Shown in pieces: positions 25,657 to 36,391 of a stretch of 64,000 bases of DNA (position 1 is its first letter; every line of letters begins with the position of its first letter). The notes under the pieces were generated by a model. It worked only from the letters and a program-made list of their open reading frames with translations. It was not told the origin of the DNA and made no database searches. The translations under genes were made by a program, and so were the position numbers. The stretch is from Gracilibacillus sp. YIM 98692 (GTDB taxonomy: Bacteria; Bacillota; Bacilli; Bacillales; Amphibacillaceae). The DNA is taken from the NCBI RefSeq assembly GCF_010993965.1, contig NZ_WIXM01000002.1, forward strand, positions 186,001 through 250,000. The letters are read 5' to 3'.

Positions 25657-26301
25657 ATGATAAAAAAGTTATTATTAGGTTTGATACTTACAACAGTTAT
25701 AGTTGGATGCAATGGAGAGTCCACAGCCGAAAAAATGTATGAACATTTAGAAGAAACGGTCGAAATGGAGCAGGGATTCTTTGAATTACAAGATCCATAT
25801 ATGGAACTAGAAGAAGAAGAACAAGAAATCTATAATGAAATAATTGAACTTACCGCAGAAGATATGGAAAAAATCGAGTCATTGGCTGCGAATGCCATAG
25901 AAAATATTGAAGAAAGAAAATCATTATTAGACGACGAAGAGCAAAGTATACAAGAAGCGGAAGCAGCGTTTGGAGAAGTAAAAAGTTTAGTGGAAGAGCT
26001 GGATGAGGAAGCAAAAAGCTTAGCAGAATCGATGATAGATACAATGGAAAATCGATACGAAACCTATTATGAGTTAAATGAAGCTACTCATAACTCTTTG
26101 AACGAAGACAAGCAACTGTATCAGATGTTTATGGATGAGGAACTAACGGAAGAAGAATTGCGAGAAAAAATAAATACCATAAATGAATCTTATGATCATG
26201 TAATGGAGTTGAATCAACAATTTAATGATTTAACCAATGAATATAATGATTTAAAAGAACAATTCTATAAACAGTCAGACTTAAATGTAGTTTATGAATA
26301 A
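25657..26301 (+). CDS. ykyA: YkyA-like cell-wall-binding lipoprotein
   Basis: A 214-residue lipoprotein: signal MIKKLLLGLILTTVIVGC with lipobox VIVGC, then an almost wholly helical Glu-rich domain with heptad character (AAFGEVKSLVEELDEEAK). ATG 25657 is chosen for the AGGAGG 10 bases upstream and because it opens directly with the signal peptide. Position between def and pdhA matches ykyA of B. subtilis. Role unknown; DUF4398/YkyA family is described as a putative cell-wall binding lipoprotein. Confidence 0.85.
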   Translation: MIKKLLLGLILTTVIVGCNGESTAEKMYEHLEETVEMEQGFFELQDPYMELEEEEQEIYNEIIELTAEDMEKIESLAANAIENIEERKSLLDDEEQSIQEAEAAFGEVKSLVEELDEEAKSLAESMIDTMENRYETYYELNEATHNSLNEDKQLYQMFMDEELTEEELREKINTINESYDHVMELNQQFNDLTNEYNDLKEQFYKQSDLNVVYE

Positions 26302-26330
26302 ACTCTCGATAACTATCGAGAGTTTTTTTT
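26301..26330 (+). terminator. Terminator of ykyA
   Basis: ACTCTCGAT, loop AACT, ATCGAGAGT, then T8. Confidence 0.92.
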
Positions 26331-26468
26331 ATTTTCTGAATAGATCAAACTGTATGATACAGATATATAAAGAAAATGAAACAGTTACTACAGTTGTGAT
26401 ATGATAACGCTTTAAATAAAAAATGAAAATGCTAGTTAAAAAAATCTTATTTAATTACTGCAAAGTGT

Positions 26469-26497
26469 TTGACCAACTTCTATCTATAAGCTAAACT
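26469..26497 (+). promoter_or_regulatory. Candidate promoter of the pdh operon
   Basis: TTGACC (26469-26474), 17-bp spacer, TAAACT (26492-26497), about 200 bp before pdhA. The remainder of 26331-26694 is AT-rich with no gene. TGATAACGCTTTAA at 26402 is a poor (two-mismatch) cre candidate. Confidence 0.45.
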
Positions 26498-26688
26498 ATA
26501 CATGGATAAAAATTGTACCAATAAAAAGTGTGTTATTTTATGTAACAGTTCGTTATTACAATACTTAGGTTATTTGTTTGTTATAAATGGGTATAGCAAT
26601 AATAATGAGTTTGGTACAGATTTTTTAATCTTTTGGGAATGCTAATGTTGATAAATTTAAATTAATGGAATGAGAAAGGAAGAGGTGA

Positions 26689-27777
<1,089 letters not shown>

Positions 27778-27780
27778 ATC

Positions 27781-28758
27781 ATGGCTCAAATGACGATGAT
27801 TCAAGCAATTACTGATGGTTTACGCGTAGAACTTAAGAATGACGAAAATGTTTTAGTATATGGTGAAGATGTCGGTCAAAATGGCGGTGTTTTCCGTGCA
27901 ACGGAAGGTTTGCAAAAAGAATTTGGAGAAGACCGTGTCTTTGACACACCTTTAGCTGAATCTGGCATTGCAGGTATCTCTATTGGTTTAGCAACACAAG
28001 GCTTCCGTCCTGTACCAGAGATTCAATTCTTTGGTTTCGTATATGAGGCGATGGATGCGATTAATGGACAAATGGCTCGCTTGCGTTATCGCTCTGGCAA
28101 CACACAAACTGCACCAATTACGATTCGTTCTCCTTTTGGTGGTGGTGTACATACACCAGAATTACACGCTGACTCATTAGAAGGTTTAATTGCTCAACAG
28201 CCAGGTATGAAAGTTGTTATTCCATCTGGTCCATATGATGCGAAAGGGTTACTTATTTCATCTATTCGAGATAATGACCCAGTAGTATTCTTAGAGCATA
28301 TGAAATTGTATCGTTCGTTCCGTGAAGAGGTACCAGAAGATGATTATACATTAGATTTAGGGAAAGCTGATATTAAGCGCGAAGGTTCTGATGTTACATT
28401 AATCGCTTATGGTGCAATGGTTCATTCTGCACTAAAAGCTGCAGAAGAACTTGAAAAAGACGGTATTCAAGCAGAAGTAATTGATCTTCGCACAGTAATG
28501 CCGATTGATTTTGACACTATTATTCAATCAGTTGAAAAAACAAATCGTGTCGTAATGGTACAGGAAGCACAAAGACAAGCAGGTATTGCTTCTTATGTTG
28601 TATCACAAATTCAAGAGCGAGCAATTTTACACTTAGAAGCTCCTATCTTAACGGTTGCAGCTCCAGATACAGTATATGCTTTTACACAAGCAGAAGAAGT
28701 TTGGCTGCCAAACTATAACGACATTATAGATAAAGCAAATAAAGTCATTAATTTCTAA
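27781..28758 (+). CDS. pdhB: Pyruvate dehydrogenase E1 beta subunit
   Basis: Forms the E1 alpha2-beta2 heterotetramer with PdhA. Its 325 residues have the expected [34 protein letters not shown] and [17 protein letters not shown]. The ATG lies 3 bp after the pdhA stop, with its ribosome site (AAGGAG) inside the end of pdhA. Codon use resembles the other pdh genes, which look highly expressed. Confidence 0.97.
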   Translation: MAQMTMIQAITDGLRVELKNDENVLVYGEDVGQNGGVFRATEGLQKEFGEDRVFDTPLAESGIAGISIGLATQGFRPVPEIQFFGFVYEAMDAINGQMARLRYRSGNTQTAPITIRSPFGGGVHTPELHADSLEGLIAQQPGMKVVIPSGPYDAKGLLISSIRDNDPVVFLEHMKLYRSFREEVPEDDYTLDLGKADIKREGSDVTLIAYGAMVHSALKAAEELEKDGIQAEVIDLRTVMPIDFDTIIQSVEKTNRVVMVQEAQRQAGIASYVVSQIQERAILHLEAPILTVAAPDTVYAFTQAEEVWLPNYNDIIDKANKVINF

Positions 28759-28788
28759 AAATACAATCAGAGACGGGAGGTCATTTGA

Positions 28789-30087
28789 ATGGCTTTTGAA
28801 TTTAAATTACCTGATATTGGTGAAGGTATCCATGAAGGTGAAATTGTAAAATGGTTTGCTAAACCAGGTGAAGAAATCAAAGAAGATGATGTACTTTGTG
28901 AAGTTCAAAATGACAAAGCAGTCGTTGAAATTCCTTCTCCAGTAGATGGAACGGTTAAGGAAATTCATTTTGACGAAGGTTCTATTGCAACGGTTGGTGA
29001 AACAATTATATCGATCGATGCAGAAGGATACGAAGGTGAAGATGATTCAGACGACCAACCTGCAACAGAGGAAAAAGAGGAAGCAAAAGAAGCAGAAGAA
29101 AAACCAGCAACAGAAGATACATCTAGCAGTAAAAAGGACGAGCCTGCTGCAAAAGACCCTAACAACCGAGTAATTGCGATGCCTTCTGTTAGAAAATATG
29201 CACGTGATAACAATGTGAATATTGCAGAAGTACAAGGTACAGGAAAAAATAATCGTGTATTAAGAGAAGATGTAGATGCCTTCATAAATGGCGATCAGAA
29301 AGCAGAAGCACCTGCAGCTAATGCAGCAGATCAGACCGATGCAACTGGCCAAGAAGCACCAGCTGCTCAAAAGCCAGAAGGCGAATTCCCAGAAACTCGT
29401 GAGAAGATGAGCGGTATCCGTAAAGCAATTGCTGGTGCAATGGTGAATTCTAAGCATAAAGCACCGCACGTTACACTTCACGATGAAGTAGATGTAACAG
29501 AACTAGTTGCTCATCGTAAGAAGTTTAAGCCAATTGCAGCAGAACAAGAAATTAAGTTGACATATTTGCCATATGTAGTGAAATCACTTGTATCTGCATT
29601 AAGTAAATATCCAATTTTAAATGCTTCCATTGATGATGATACAGATGAAATCATTCAAAAGCATTATTACAACATTGGAATTGCTGCAGATACTGAAAAA
29701 GGCCTATTAGTTCCAGTAGTGAAAAATGCAGATTCTAAATCCATTTTTGCTATTTCACAAGAAATTAATGAACTTGCAGTAAAAGCAAGAGAAGGTAAAT
29801 TAGCTCCAGATGAAATGAAAGGTGCATCTTGCACTATTTCTAACATTGGATCTGCAGGTGGACAATGGTTTACACCAGTTATTAACTACCCAGAAGCAGC
29901 TATCTTAGGTATTGGTCGTATTGCAGAAAAACCAGTTGTAAAAGATGGAGAGATTGTTGTAGCGCCGGTATTAGCATTGTCACTAAGCTTTGATCACAGA
30001 ATTGTGGATGGTGCAACAGCACAGTTAGCGTTAAATCAAATCAAACGCTTATTAGAAGACCCACAATTAATTATGATGGAGGGGTAA
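28789..30087 (+). CDS. pdhC: Pyruvate dehydrogenase E2, dihydrolipoamide acetyltransferase
   Basis: Core of the PDH complex. The 432 residues comprise one lipoyl domain (1-78, lipoyl Lys in [11 protein letters not shown]), an acidic/Ala-rich linker (84-125), a peripheral subunit-binding domain ([18 protein letters not shown]), a second Ala/Pro-rich linker and the catalytic domain with DHRIVDGA near the C-terminus. The linkers produce several antisense open frames that are not genes. Confidence 0.97.
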   Translation: MAFEFKLPDIGEGIHEGEIVKWFAKPGEEIKEDDVLCEVQNDKAVVEIPSPVDGTVKEIHFDEGSIATVGETIISIDAEGYEGEDDSDDQPATEEKEEAKEAEEKPATEDTSSSKKDEPAAKDPNNRVIAMPSVRKYARDNNVNIAEVQGTGKNNRVLREDVDAFINGDQKAEAPAANAADQTDATGQEAPAAQKPEGEFPETREKMSGIRKAIAGAMVNSKHKAPHVTLHDEVDVTELVAHRKKFKPIAAEQEIKLTYLPYVVKSLVSALSKYPILNASIDDDTDEIIQKHYYNIGIAADTEKGLLVPVVKNADSKSIFAISQEINELAVKAREGKLAPDEMKGASCTISNIGSAGGQWFTPVINYPEAAILGIGRIAEKPVVKDGEIVVAPVLALSLSFDHRIVDGATAQLALNQIKRLLEDPQLIMMEG

Positions 30088-30090
30088 ATA

Positions 30091-31500
30091 ATGGTAGTTG
30101 GAGATTTTCCTATTGAACTTGATACGCTTGTAGTAGGTGCTGGGCCAGGTGGTTATGTTGCTGCTATTCGAGCTGCACAAACTGGTCAAAAAGTTACGGT
30201 TGTAGAAAAAGGTACAGTCGGCGGTGTGTGTCTTAACGTAGGTTGTATTCCATCAAAAGCTCTTATTCAAGCAGGTCATCGTGTAGAACATGCTCATGGG
30301 GAAGATGAGATGGGAATAAAAACAGAGAATGTTTCCGTTGATTTTTCTAAAGTACAAGAATGGAAAGGCTCTGTTGTTAAAAAACTTACTGGCGGTGTTG
30401 AAGGACTTCTTAAAGGTAATAAAGTAGACATTGTTCAAGGTGAAGTATTCTTCGTGGATAAAAATACAGCAAAAGTAATGGATGAAAAAAATTCTCAAAC
30501 TTATACTTTTAACAATTGCATTATTGCTACTGGTTCTTCACCAATCGAATTGCCAACATTTAAATATTCCGATAGAGTCCTTGACTCTACTGGCGCACTA
30601 AATCTAGATGAAATCCCTGGCAAAATGGTTGTTATCGGTGGTGGGTATATCGGAACTGAGTTAGGTTCTGCATATGCGAACTTTGGAACGGAAGTAACCA
30701 TTCTAGAAGGTATGGATGATATTCTAGGCGGCTTCGAAAAACAAATGAAGCAACTAGTGAAGAAGAAGTTGAAGAAAAAAGGTGCTAAAATTGTAACAAA
30801 AGCAATGGCACAAGGTGTTGAGGAAACAAAAGACGGCGTGAAAGTAACATATGAAGCTAACGGAAAAGAAGAAACAATCGAAGCTGATTATGTGCTTGTA
30901 ACAGTTGGACGTAAGCCTAATACAGAAGAGTTAGGCATAGAGCAAGTAGGCATCGAAATGGACGACAAGGGTCTAATTAAAATTGACAAACAATGCCGTA
31001 CGAATATAGATAACATTTATGCAATTGGTGATATTGTAGAAGGACCTCCACTTGCCCATAAAGCTTCTTATGAAGGAAAAATAGCAGCGGAAGCTATTGC
31101 AGGTGAAAATGCTGAGATCGATTATCATGCAATTCCTGCAGTTGTATTCTCTGATCCAGAATTAGCTTCTGTTGGATATACAGAAGAAGAAGCGAAAGAA
31201 GCAGGTTATGATGTAACAGCATCTAAATTCCCATTTGCGGCAAATGGTCGTGCTCTTTCGTTAAATGACAGCGATGGTTTCATCAATTTAATTACAAGAA
31301 AAGAGGACGGTCTACTTATTGGTGGTCAAATTGCAGGTCCAAATGCGAGTGATATGATTGCGGAAATTGGTTTAGCAATTGAAGCAGGTATGACTGCAGA
31401 AGACTTAGCGTTAACCATCCATGCCCATCCAACTCTTGGTGAGATTACGATGGAAGCGGCAGAAGTTGCTATGGGTACACCGATTCATATCGTAAAATAA
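30091..31500 (+). CDS. pdhD: Dihydrolipoamide dehydrogenase (E3)
   Basis: FAD-dependent oxidoreductase that reoxidises lipoyl groups and passes electrons to NAD. Its 469 residues include the FAD motif [17 protein letters not shown], the redox-active disulfide [15 protein letters not shown], the NAD motif [16 protein letters not shown], and the C-terminal HAHPTLGE with the catalytic His. It starts 3 bp after pdhC, and a terminator follows. Confidence 0.97.
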   Translation: MVVGDFPIELDTLVVGAGPGGYVAAIRAAQTGQKVTVVEKGTVGGVCLNVGCIPSKALIQAGHRVEHAHGEDEMGIKTENVSVDFSKVQEWKGSVVKKLTGGVEGLLKGNKVDIVQGEVFFVDKNTAKVMDEKNSQTYTFNNCIIATGSSPIELPTFKYSDRVLDSTGALNLDEIPGKMVVIGGGYIGTELGSAYANFGTEVTILEGMDDILGGFEKQMKQLVKKKLKKKGAKIVTKAMAQGVEETKDGVKVTYEANGKEETIEADYVLVTVGRKPNTEELGIEQVGIEMDDKGLIKIDKQCRTNIDNIYAIGDIVEGPPLAHKASYEGKIAAEAIAGENAEIDYHAIPAVVFSDPELASVGYTEEEAKEAGYDVTASKFPFAANGRALSLNDSDGFINLITRKEDGLLIGGQIAGPNASDMIAEIGLAIEAGMTAEDLALTIHAHPTLGEITMEAAEVAMGTPIHIVK

Positions 31501-31516
31501 AGTCATGTTAAGTTAG

Positions 31517-31548
31517 GAGTCTGCATAAATTATGCAGACTCTTTTTTT
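31517..31548 (+). terminator. Terminator of the pdh operon
   Basis: GAGTCTGCATAAATTATGCAGACTC plus T7. Confidence 0.92.
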
Positions 31549-31575
31549 ACCAAGGAACGAGGGGGGCATATAAAG

Positions 31576-32490
31576 GTGAAAAAATGTTCAATGACTTTAA
31601 TGGGGATTTTTGTCATTCTTTTATTAGCAGCATGTAATGACAATGAAGAGCCTGATGAGTTGTCGGATCCGTCCAATACGGAACAAGAAGAAGTAAATAA
31701 TGAGGAAATCACAAATTCAGATGATCACACTGAGGAAGAAATGGATGATGGTGAAGAGGAAGAAGAACAGGCAGATGAGATTGTACAAGAAGAAGAACCT
31801 GATCCAGAGCCTGAACCAGAGACGGCTCAACCACTTTATGAGTTAAGTGAATCATGGAATCTCGTTCCATTAAATGATCAGGTAAATGAACAAGTTGTAT
31901 TACTTACAATTGACGATGGACCTGATGAACATACATTAGAGATGGCAAAAACATTAAAAGAATTAGAAGCGCCGGCAATCTTTTTTGTGAATGGTCATTT
32001 TCTTCAAACCGATGAGCAAAAAAATATATTAAAAGAAATTCATGATATGGGTTTTGCCATTGGGAACCACACATATAACCATCAGAGATTATCTGAAGTA
32101 GATGAAGATACCCAAAAACAAGAAATCCTTGAACTTAGTGAATTAATTGAAGACATTATTGGAGAAACACCAAAATTCTTTAGGGCTCCTAACGGTGTTA
32201 ATACCGATTACGCAAAACAGTTTGTAAAAGATCAAGGGATGCTGCTAATGAACTGGACATATGGTTATGATTATTTTGAACCGTATATGGATGCTGAAAA
32301 ATTAACAGAAGCGATGGTGACAGGTGAGGCTCCAGAAGTGGATGTCAATTATTCTCTCTTAAAACCTGGTGCAAATTTATTAATGCACGACCGAAAGTGG
32401 ACCTCCGCTGCATTAGAGGATATAGTTAAAGGCCTACGAGAAAAAGGATATAAAATGGCAGACCCGAACACAATTAAACTACCTGAATAA
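31576..32490 (+). CDS. Lipoprotein polysaccharide deacetylase (NodB domain)
   Basis: A 304-residue protein starting at GTG, with lipobox LAAC (Cys20), a long acidic linker of Glu/Asp repeats (24-85) and a NodB catalytic domain. Metal motif 1 is TIDDGPD (catalytic Asp113/114), motif 2 HTYNH (His165, His169), motif 3 RAPNG, and LMHD near the end. It probably removes acetyl groups from peptidoglycan or another wall polymer. It sits where B. subtilis carries slp and speA. Confidence 0.88.
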   Translation: MKKCSMTLMGIFVILLLAACNDNEEPDELSDPSNTEQEEVNNEEITNSDDHTEEEMDDGEEEEEQADEIVQEEEPDPEPEPETAQPLYELSESWNLVPLNDQVNEQVVLLTIDDGPDEHTLEMAKTLKELEAPAIFFVNGHFLQTDEQKNILKEIHDMGFAIGNHTYNHQRLSEVDEDTQKQEILELSELIEDIIGETPKFFRAPNGVNTDYAKQFVKDQGMLLMNWTYGYDYFEPYMDAEKLTEAMVTGEAPEVDVNYSLLKPGANLLMHDRKWTSAALEDIVKGLREKGYKMADPNTIKLPE

Positions 32491-32568
32491 GAGCCTCACG
32501 TGATTGCTACAAGGATAGGTTAGATGATAAAATATGAGCAGAAAAGGCTTGAAACGAGGTGGAGGAAA

Positions 32569-32838
32569 GTGAATTACAGTTATCCAATTGATGAGAGTTG
32601 GTCAACGGACGAAATTATTGATGTCGTCAATTATTTTTCTATTATTGAAAAAGCCTATGAAAAAGGAGTGCCAAAACAAGATTTAATTGCAGCCTACAAT
32701 CGTTATAAAGAAATTGTACCATCCAAAAGTGAGGAAAAACAGTTGGATCGGAAATTCCAAAAACATTCTGGTTATGTGCCATTCCGGGTGATAAAAAAAG
32801 CGAAAGATTTAAATATGAATGATATGGTTAAAATGTAA
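32569..32838 (+). CDS. yktA: UPF0223 family protein YktA
   Basis: A small helical protein of unknown function, 89 residues from GTG 32569 (MNYSYPIDESWSTDEIIDVV). The family signature continues with EIVPSKSEEKQLDRKF. GGTGGAGG lies just before the GTG; the longer frame to 32524 has no ribosome site. Position after pdh and near yktB-suhB agrees with B. subtilis. Confidence 0.9.
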   Translation: MNYSYPIDESWSTDEIIDVVNYFSIIEKAYEKGVPKQDLIAAYNRYKEIVPSKSEEKQLDRKFQKHSGYVPFRVIKKAKDLNMNDMVKM

Positions 32839-32840
32839 AA

Positions 32841-32871
32841 AACACCCTGCCTATTCCATAGGCAGGGTGTT
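32841..32871. terminator. Bidirectional terminator between yktA and the anti-sigma gene
   Basis: ACACCCTGCCTAT, loop TCC, ATAGGCAGGGTGT, with A/T runs on both sides. Confidence 0.9.
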
Positions 32872-32875
32872 AATT

Positions 32876-33718
32876 TTACATAGAATGTCGATCACCAATT
32901 AAGCCAATGAGTTTCCAATCACCTGATTGATTTTGTTCAAAGACTAAAAATAAGCTCTTCCAATCAAATTCAGCATCGGACCCCGTATTATGATATTCCA
33001 CAGTGTGTGCGTCAGGGAAATATTCAAGAATATTGTTTTTCATTGTTGCTCGGTTTTCGGTTTGGTCATAATTAATTTCATCAGCATCAAGGAAATCAGC
33101 TGGAAATACATATTCCTCATGGTACTCAGCTGGCGTTAATTCTATATCGAACCCACTGCCATCTTCACTCCCCCATACATATTGGGAGTTATCTTCCATC
33201 ATAGCAGCAACCTCATTTGCGTCAAATATTAAATCATTCTCATTTACATGCACATAAGGTGAAAACAATACCCCTTTTTCTTGATGTACATGTTCAGCCA
33301 TTTGCTTATAATCTTGATTCGCCAATAGCTCTATAATGTAATCAGCTTGATCTAAAATAACAGATTTTGTGTCTTGTGCGCTTTCTTTAGATGGCTGTTC
33401 TTCTATATCTGAAGAATGAAAGGATTTACTGTTTATCGAGCCATCTATTGCTTCATCAAATGTAGTGTGGTTTTCAGCTTGCTCATCCCCATCATTGCTT
33501 GGCAGAATGACTAAAGCGGCAAATAATAAAGCAGCAAATGTTGTCATCACGATAATAGCATATCGTCTCATTATTATTCTTTTTTCTTGTTTTTTATCGA
33601 GAAGATCCGCTTCTTTCATTAATTGAGCATGTATTTTTTGAGCTTTATCTCTATTCATTTGTTGATTAGGAAAGGATTGAAGCTCTTTCTCTATCCTTTT
33701 ATTTTTTTGATTATCCAT
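32876..33718 (-). CDS. Putative membrane anti-sigma factor for the adjacent ECF sigma
   Basis: A 280-residue single-pass protein: cytosolic N-terminus (1-50) with a helix that could bind sigma, a membrane segment (RYAIIVMTTFAALLFAALVI, about 51-70), and an extracytoplasmic domain whose end (FLVFEQNQSGDWKLIGLIG) resembles an NTF2-like/DUF4878 fold. Classical ZAS zinc motif HxxxCxxC is absent. ATG 33718 has AAGGAGG at 8 bases and overlaps the sigma gene by 8 bp, the usual arrangement for sigma/anti-sigma pairs. Confidence 0.7.
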   Translation of the reverse strand: MDNQKNKRIEKELQSFPNQQMNRDKAQKIHAQLMKEADLLDKKQEKRIIMRRYAIIVMTTFAALLFAALVILPSNDGDEQAENHTTFDEAIDGSINSKSFHSSDIEEQPSKESAQDTKSVILDQADYIIELLANQDYKQMAEHVHQEKGVLFSPYVHVNENDLIFDANEVAAMMEDNSQYVWGSEDGSGFDIELTPAEYHEEYVFPADFLDADEINYDQTENRATMKNNILEYFPDAHTVEYHNTGSDAEFDWKSLFLVFEQNQSGDWKLIGLIGDRHSM

Positions 33719-34223
33719 CAAATAATCCTCCTTGTAATTTCCCCAAGGCTTTTAACGCTCTTGAATAAGTAGTCCTCACTTTTTGATTAGACCAACCAAG
33801 TGTAAGAGCTGTTTCAGCAACTGAAAGCTCTTGGATGGCTCGTAAAATAATCACATCTCGATAATTTCGCTTCAATCTATGGATAGCATGATATAACTCT
33901 TGTTTAGATTCATCCCCTTTGACAATTTGTTCAGGTGTTTGTTCGTGCCCTAGATCATAAGTATTTTGCCATGGAACGGCAAAATGAAAAGGGCGACGTT
34001 TTTCTTTTCTGATTTGATCAATCGCTACAGAACGAGCGATGCTAAATAACCATGTTTTAACACTGGATCTTCCATTAAATCTGGATGCGCCTTTCATCGC
34101 CTTAATAAATACTTCTTGTACTAAGTCTTCTGTATCTAATCTACCAGTATAGTAGACTAAAAACTGATATACATCTTGATGATATTGGTAAAACCATTCG
34201 GAAACAAGTTCTTTATTTGACAT
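33711..34223 (-). CDS. ECF RNA polymerase sigma factor
   Basis: A 170-residue sigma-70 family protein with region 2 (YQFLVYYTGRLDTEDLVQEV and SSVKTWLFSIARSVAIDQIR) and region 4 (LKRNYRDVIILRAIQELSV, then WSNQKVRTTYSRALKAL). It is close in type to SigX/SigV/SigM. It overlaps the downstream membrane anti-sigma gene, and a promoter of ECF type lies upstream, which suggests autoregulation in response to envelope stress. It is preceded by CGGAGG. Confidence 0.9.
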   Translation of the reverse strand: MSNKELVSEWFYQYHQDVYQFLVYYTGRLDTEDLVQEVFIKAMKGASRFNGRSSVKTWLFSIARSVAIDQIRKEKRRPFHFAVPWQNTYDLGHEQTPEQIVKGDESKQELYHAIHRLKRNYRDVIILRAIQELSVAETALTLGWSNQKVRTTYSRALKALGKLQGGLFDG

Positions 34224-34258
34224 GTCAATTAGCCTCCGGTATGAAATCTCATTAATTA

Positions 34259-34284
34259 GACGTATAGATGTAAGACATGTTACA
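34259..34284 (-). promoter_or_regulatory. ECF-type promoter of the sigma/anti-sigma operon
   Basis: On the minus strand TGTAAC (34279-34284) is followed after 16 bp by CGTC (34259-34262), about 35 bp before the sigma start codon. This fits the SigX/SigM/SigV promoter pattern (TGtAAC or TGAAAC, 16-17 bp, CGtC). Confidence 0.65.
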
Positions 34285-34293
34285 CCATTTGAT

Positions 34294-34417
34294 ATAAAGA
34301 AAACTCGTCGATTGACGAGCCTTTGGCGAAGTCAGAGACGTAGTTGCCCTTATCTATATTCCTAAAATTTCCAACTACATCGAAATTGCTTCCTCTAACA
34401 ATTTATCCTTTCCTATA
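34294..34417 (-). repeat. Dispersed repeat, family C, copy 2 (inverted)
   Basis: The reverse complement of this segment aligns with 11671-11792 over its whole length, with scattered differences, from TATAGGAAAGGATA to GAGTTTTCTTTAT. It contains the same hairpin (GGCTCGTCAATCGACGAG). It lies between the yktB terminator and the ECF promoter; its edge is about 10 bp from the -35. Confidence 0.85.
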
Positions 34418-34429
34418 CGGAAAAAAGAA

Positions 34430-34459
34430 ACACAAGAATGGTATTTCCGATTCTTGTGT
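34430..34459 (-). terminator. Terminator of yktB
   Basis: ACACAAGAAT and ATTCTTGTGT pair around a 10-base loop; TTTCTTTTTTCC follows on the minus strand. Confidence 0.88.
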
Positions 34460-34469
34460 CTCACAATGT

Positions 34470-35087
34470 TTATCCCATTGAGGAACGATATAGTGGTGAT
34501 AATGTATGGAAGGTTTCCTTAATTTCTTGAATAAGTGAATCACCATCTTGGACTATTGGGTCATCTGCGTTAAGCTTCTTTCCAATTAGAAATTCACCTT
34601 TTTTTACATTCTGAAATCTTTCTAATGCCTTCGTAAGATCTATATCTTTTATTTGCTTTGCTTCATTTTTTGTATGGTCTAATGAAATATAAAAATCATT
34701 AGGAACTCTATCTTCTATATCTTTTTGGTCTTGTAAAAATTGTTTAGCAATATCACTCTTATGAGGGAGCTCATATATAAATGCTAACCATATGAAAAAG
34801 TTGTCATGCCAAAGTCCAATTTGAAAATGTGGATGCTTTTTATAACCGCGTTTATTATGCGCAAATGCAGCCCATGTGTCATCTGGAGGGTTAACGGTTC
34901 TTCTTGCATGCTTTGCGACATGTAGATACATATCCTGTTTAGTGAAAGCTTGTAAGTCTTCTATGATTTCTTCACTAATAGCCCGAAATTTCGGTTGAAT
35001 ACGCTCTTTGATCGCATTCATTCGTTCATCAAGACCATCAATATAAAATGTTTCAAAATCTTTTTCTTCAAATCCTGTAAAAGTCAT
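34470..35087 (-). CDS. yktB: UPF0637/DUF1054 protein YktB
   Basis: A 205-residue soluble protein of unknown function. DUF1054 features are FTGFEEKDFETFYIDGLDER at the start and AKHARRTVNPPDDTWAAF, GYKKHPHFQIGLW in the middle. ATG 35087 has AAAGGTG at 9 bases; the GTG four codons upstream lies inside that site. Neighbours yktA and suhB (yktC) agree with B. subtilis. Confidence 0.9.
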   Translation of the reverse strand: MTFTGFEEKDFETFYIDGLDERMNAIKERIQPKFRAISEEIIEDLQAFTKQDMYLHVAKHARRTVNPPDDTWAAFAHNKRGYKKHPHFQIGLWHDNFFIWLAFIYELPHKSDIAKQFLQDQKDIEDRVPNDFYISLDHTKNEAKQIKDIDLTKALERFQNVKKGEFLIGKKLNADDPIVQDGDSLIQEIKETFHTLSPLYRSSMG

Positions 35088-35229
35088 GGTTTCGTTCACC
35101 TTTCTTGCTTAAATGTTTTAATTATTATTTTAAATTAATTATTTGTTTAAAGCAAAGAAGAAGTATGATTTTTAAATTGTTTAAATTTTTGCTAAAATAG
35201 GTATTATTCAAGTATAGACTGGAGGAAGT

Positions 35230-36039
35230 ATGATGGATGATGCCATTCGAAAAAAACTCTTTCAAAATGCGAAAGTTTGGGTTTATGAAGCTGGTGATAA
35301 AATAAGAGAACAAATTCACCAACAATTTAAGGTCGATACAAAATCAAATGCAAATGACTTAGTTACAGAAGTAGATCAATCGACAGAACAATACTTTCAA
35401 AAACAAATTAAATCGCATTATCCGAATCATCAACTTTTAGGGGAGGAAGGATACGGCGATAATGTGCAGTCATTGGACGGAACAGTATGGATTGTTGATC
35501 CAATTGATGGCACGATGAATTTTGTCCATCAAAAAAGAAACTTTGCCATATCTGTAGGTATATATCATGATGGTGTTGGTGAAATTGGAATTATATATAA
35601 TGTGATGGAGGATGTGCTTTACACTGCTGTAAAAGGGGAAGGTGCATTTCGTAATGACAAAAAATTAGATCTATTAAGTAATGAAGTCCAATTAGAAACA
35701 AGTATTATTGCTTTAAATAGTTCCTTAGCATGTGAAAATAAAAGAGTAAATGAACGGAAAATACAGCAATTAATTAAAGATAGCAGAGGAACACGCTCAT
35801 ACGGTTCAGCAGCATTAGAGTTTGCATTCATAGCGGAAGGAATTCTAGACGGATATATAACAATGAAATTAGCACCATGGGACTTTGCAGCAGGATATAT
35901 TTTATTAAATGAAGTAGGTGGTATTACGGTACAAGCTAATCGTGAACCGGTAAATTTATTAGAAGGTAATACCATAGTAGCTAGTAATAAGCAAATATCT
36001 GAACGATTGTTAACAGATTATATTGAATTAAAGGAGTAA
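35230..36039 (+). CDS. suhB: Inositol monophosphatase family protein (SuhB/YktC)
   Basis: Mg-dependent phosphatase of inositol-1-phosphate or related sugar phosphates. Its 269 residues contain motif 1 GEEGYG (catalytic Glu), motif 2 WIVDPIDGTMNFVH, and motif 3 APWDFAAGYILLNEVGG. GGAGG lies 4 bases before ATG 35230 and 7 bases before the adjacent ATG 35233, so either may be used. Strong terminator after. Confidence 0.93.
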   Translation: MMDDAIRKKLFQNAKVWVYEAGDKIREQIHQQFKVDTKSNANDLVTEVDQSTEQYFQKQIKSHYPNHQLLGEEGYGDNVQSLDGTVWIVDPIDGTMNFVHQKRNFAISVGIYHDGVGEIGIIYNVMEDVLYTAVKGEGAFRNDKKLDLLSNEVQLETSIIALNSSLACENKRVNERKIQQLIKDSRGTRSYGSAALEFAFIAEGILDGYITMKLAPWDFAAGYILLNEVGGITVQANREPVNLLEGNTIVASNKQISERLLTDYIELKE

Positions 36040-36047
36040 CTTCATAG

Positions 36048-36088
36048 AGCAACCTATACTCACAAGTTGCGTGAGTATAGGTTGCTTT
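36048..36088. terminator. Bidirectional terminator between suhB and ylaF
   Basis: AGCAACCTATACTCAC, loop AAGTTGC, GTGAGTATAGGTTGCT. Confidence 0.9.
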
Positions 36089-36089
36089 A

Positions 36090-36260
36090 TTAGGATTCTT
36101 TTCTTTTTTGGGCAATACCATATCCCATAATAAAAAATCCTAACAGAATGGCTAAAAGGATAAACCAAATATTTCGAAAAGCAATTGCTACACCAGCTCC
36201 AGAGAATGATAAAATAACCAAGATTGCTAGTAGTAACTTGGTCAACTGAATGTTCTTCAC
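36090..36260 (-). CDS. ylaF: YlaF-like membrane protein (DUF5325)
   Basis: A 56-residue protein starting at GTG behind GAGGTG (MKNIQLTKLLLAILV). Two membrane segments (about 8-28 and 31-50) and a basic tail QKRKES are present, as in DUF5325/YlaF. In B. subtilis ylaF is followed by typA and ylaH; here ylaH is the next gene and typA is absent from the spot. Function unknown. Confidence 0.75.
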   Translation of the reverse strand: MKNIQLTKLLLAILVILSFSGAGVAIAFRNIWFILLAILLGFFIMGYGIAQKRKES

Positions 36261-36391
36261 AATTTCACCTCAATTTATGTATGTCTAAAACTTTTTTATC
36301 TTTTTCACTAGCATATCATATTCTAATTTAGTATGATAGAAATTGTTTGAATCATAGATTTAAAGTTCAAGAAAGCGTGTGTGAGGTAATA

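Noticed and set aside
26402-26415. TGATAACGCTTTAA as a cre site for the pdh operon
   Set aside because: Two mismatches to the consensus, including the final CA position; common enough by chance in AT-rich DNA, so noted only in passing.
28965-29481. Several antisense open frames in pdhC
   Set aside because: They mirror the Glu/Ala/Pro-rich linkers of the E2 protein; Ser/Phe/Cys-rich translations and no ribosome sites show them to be shadows.
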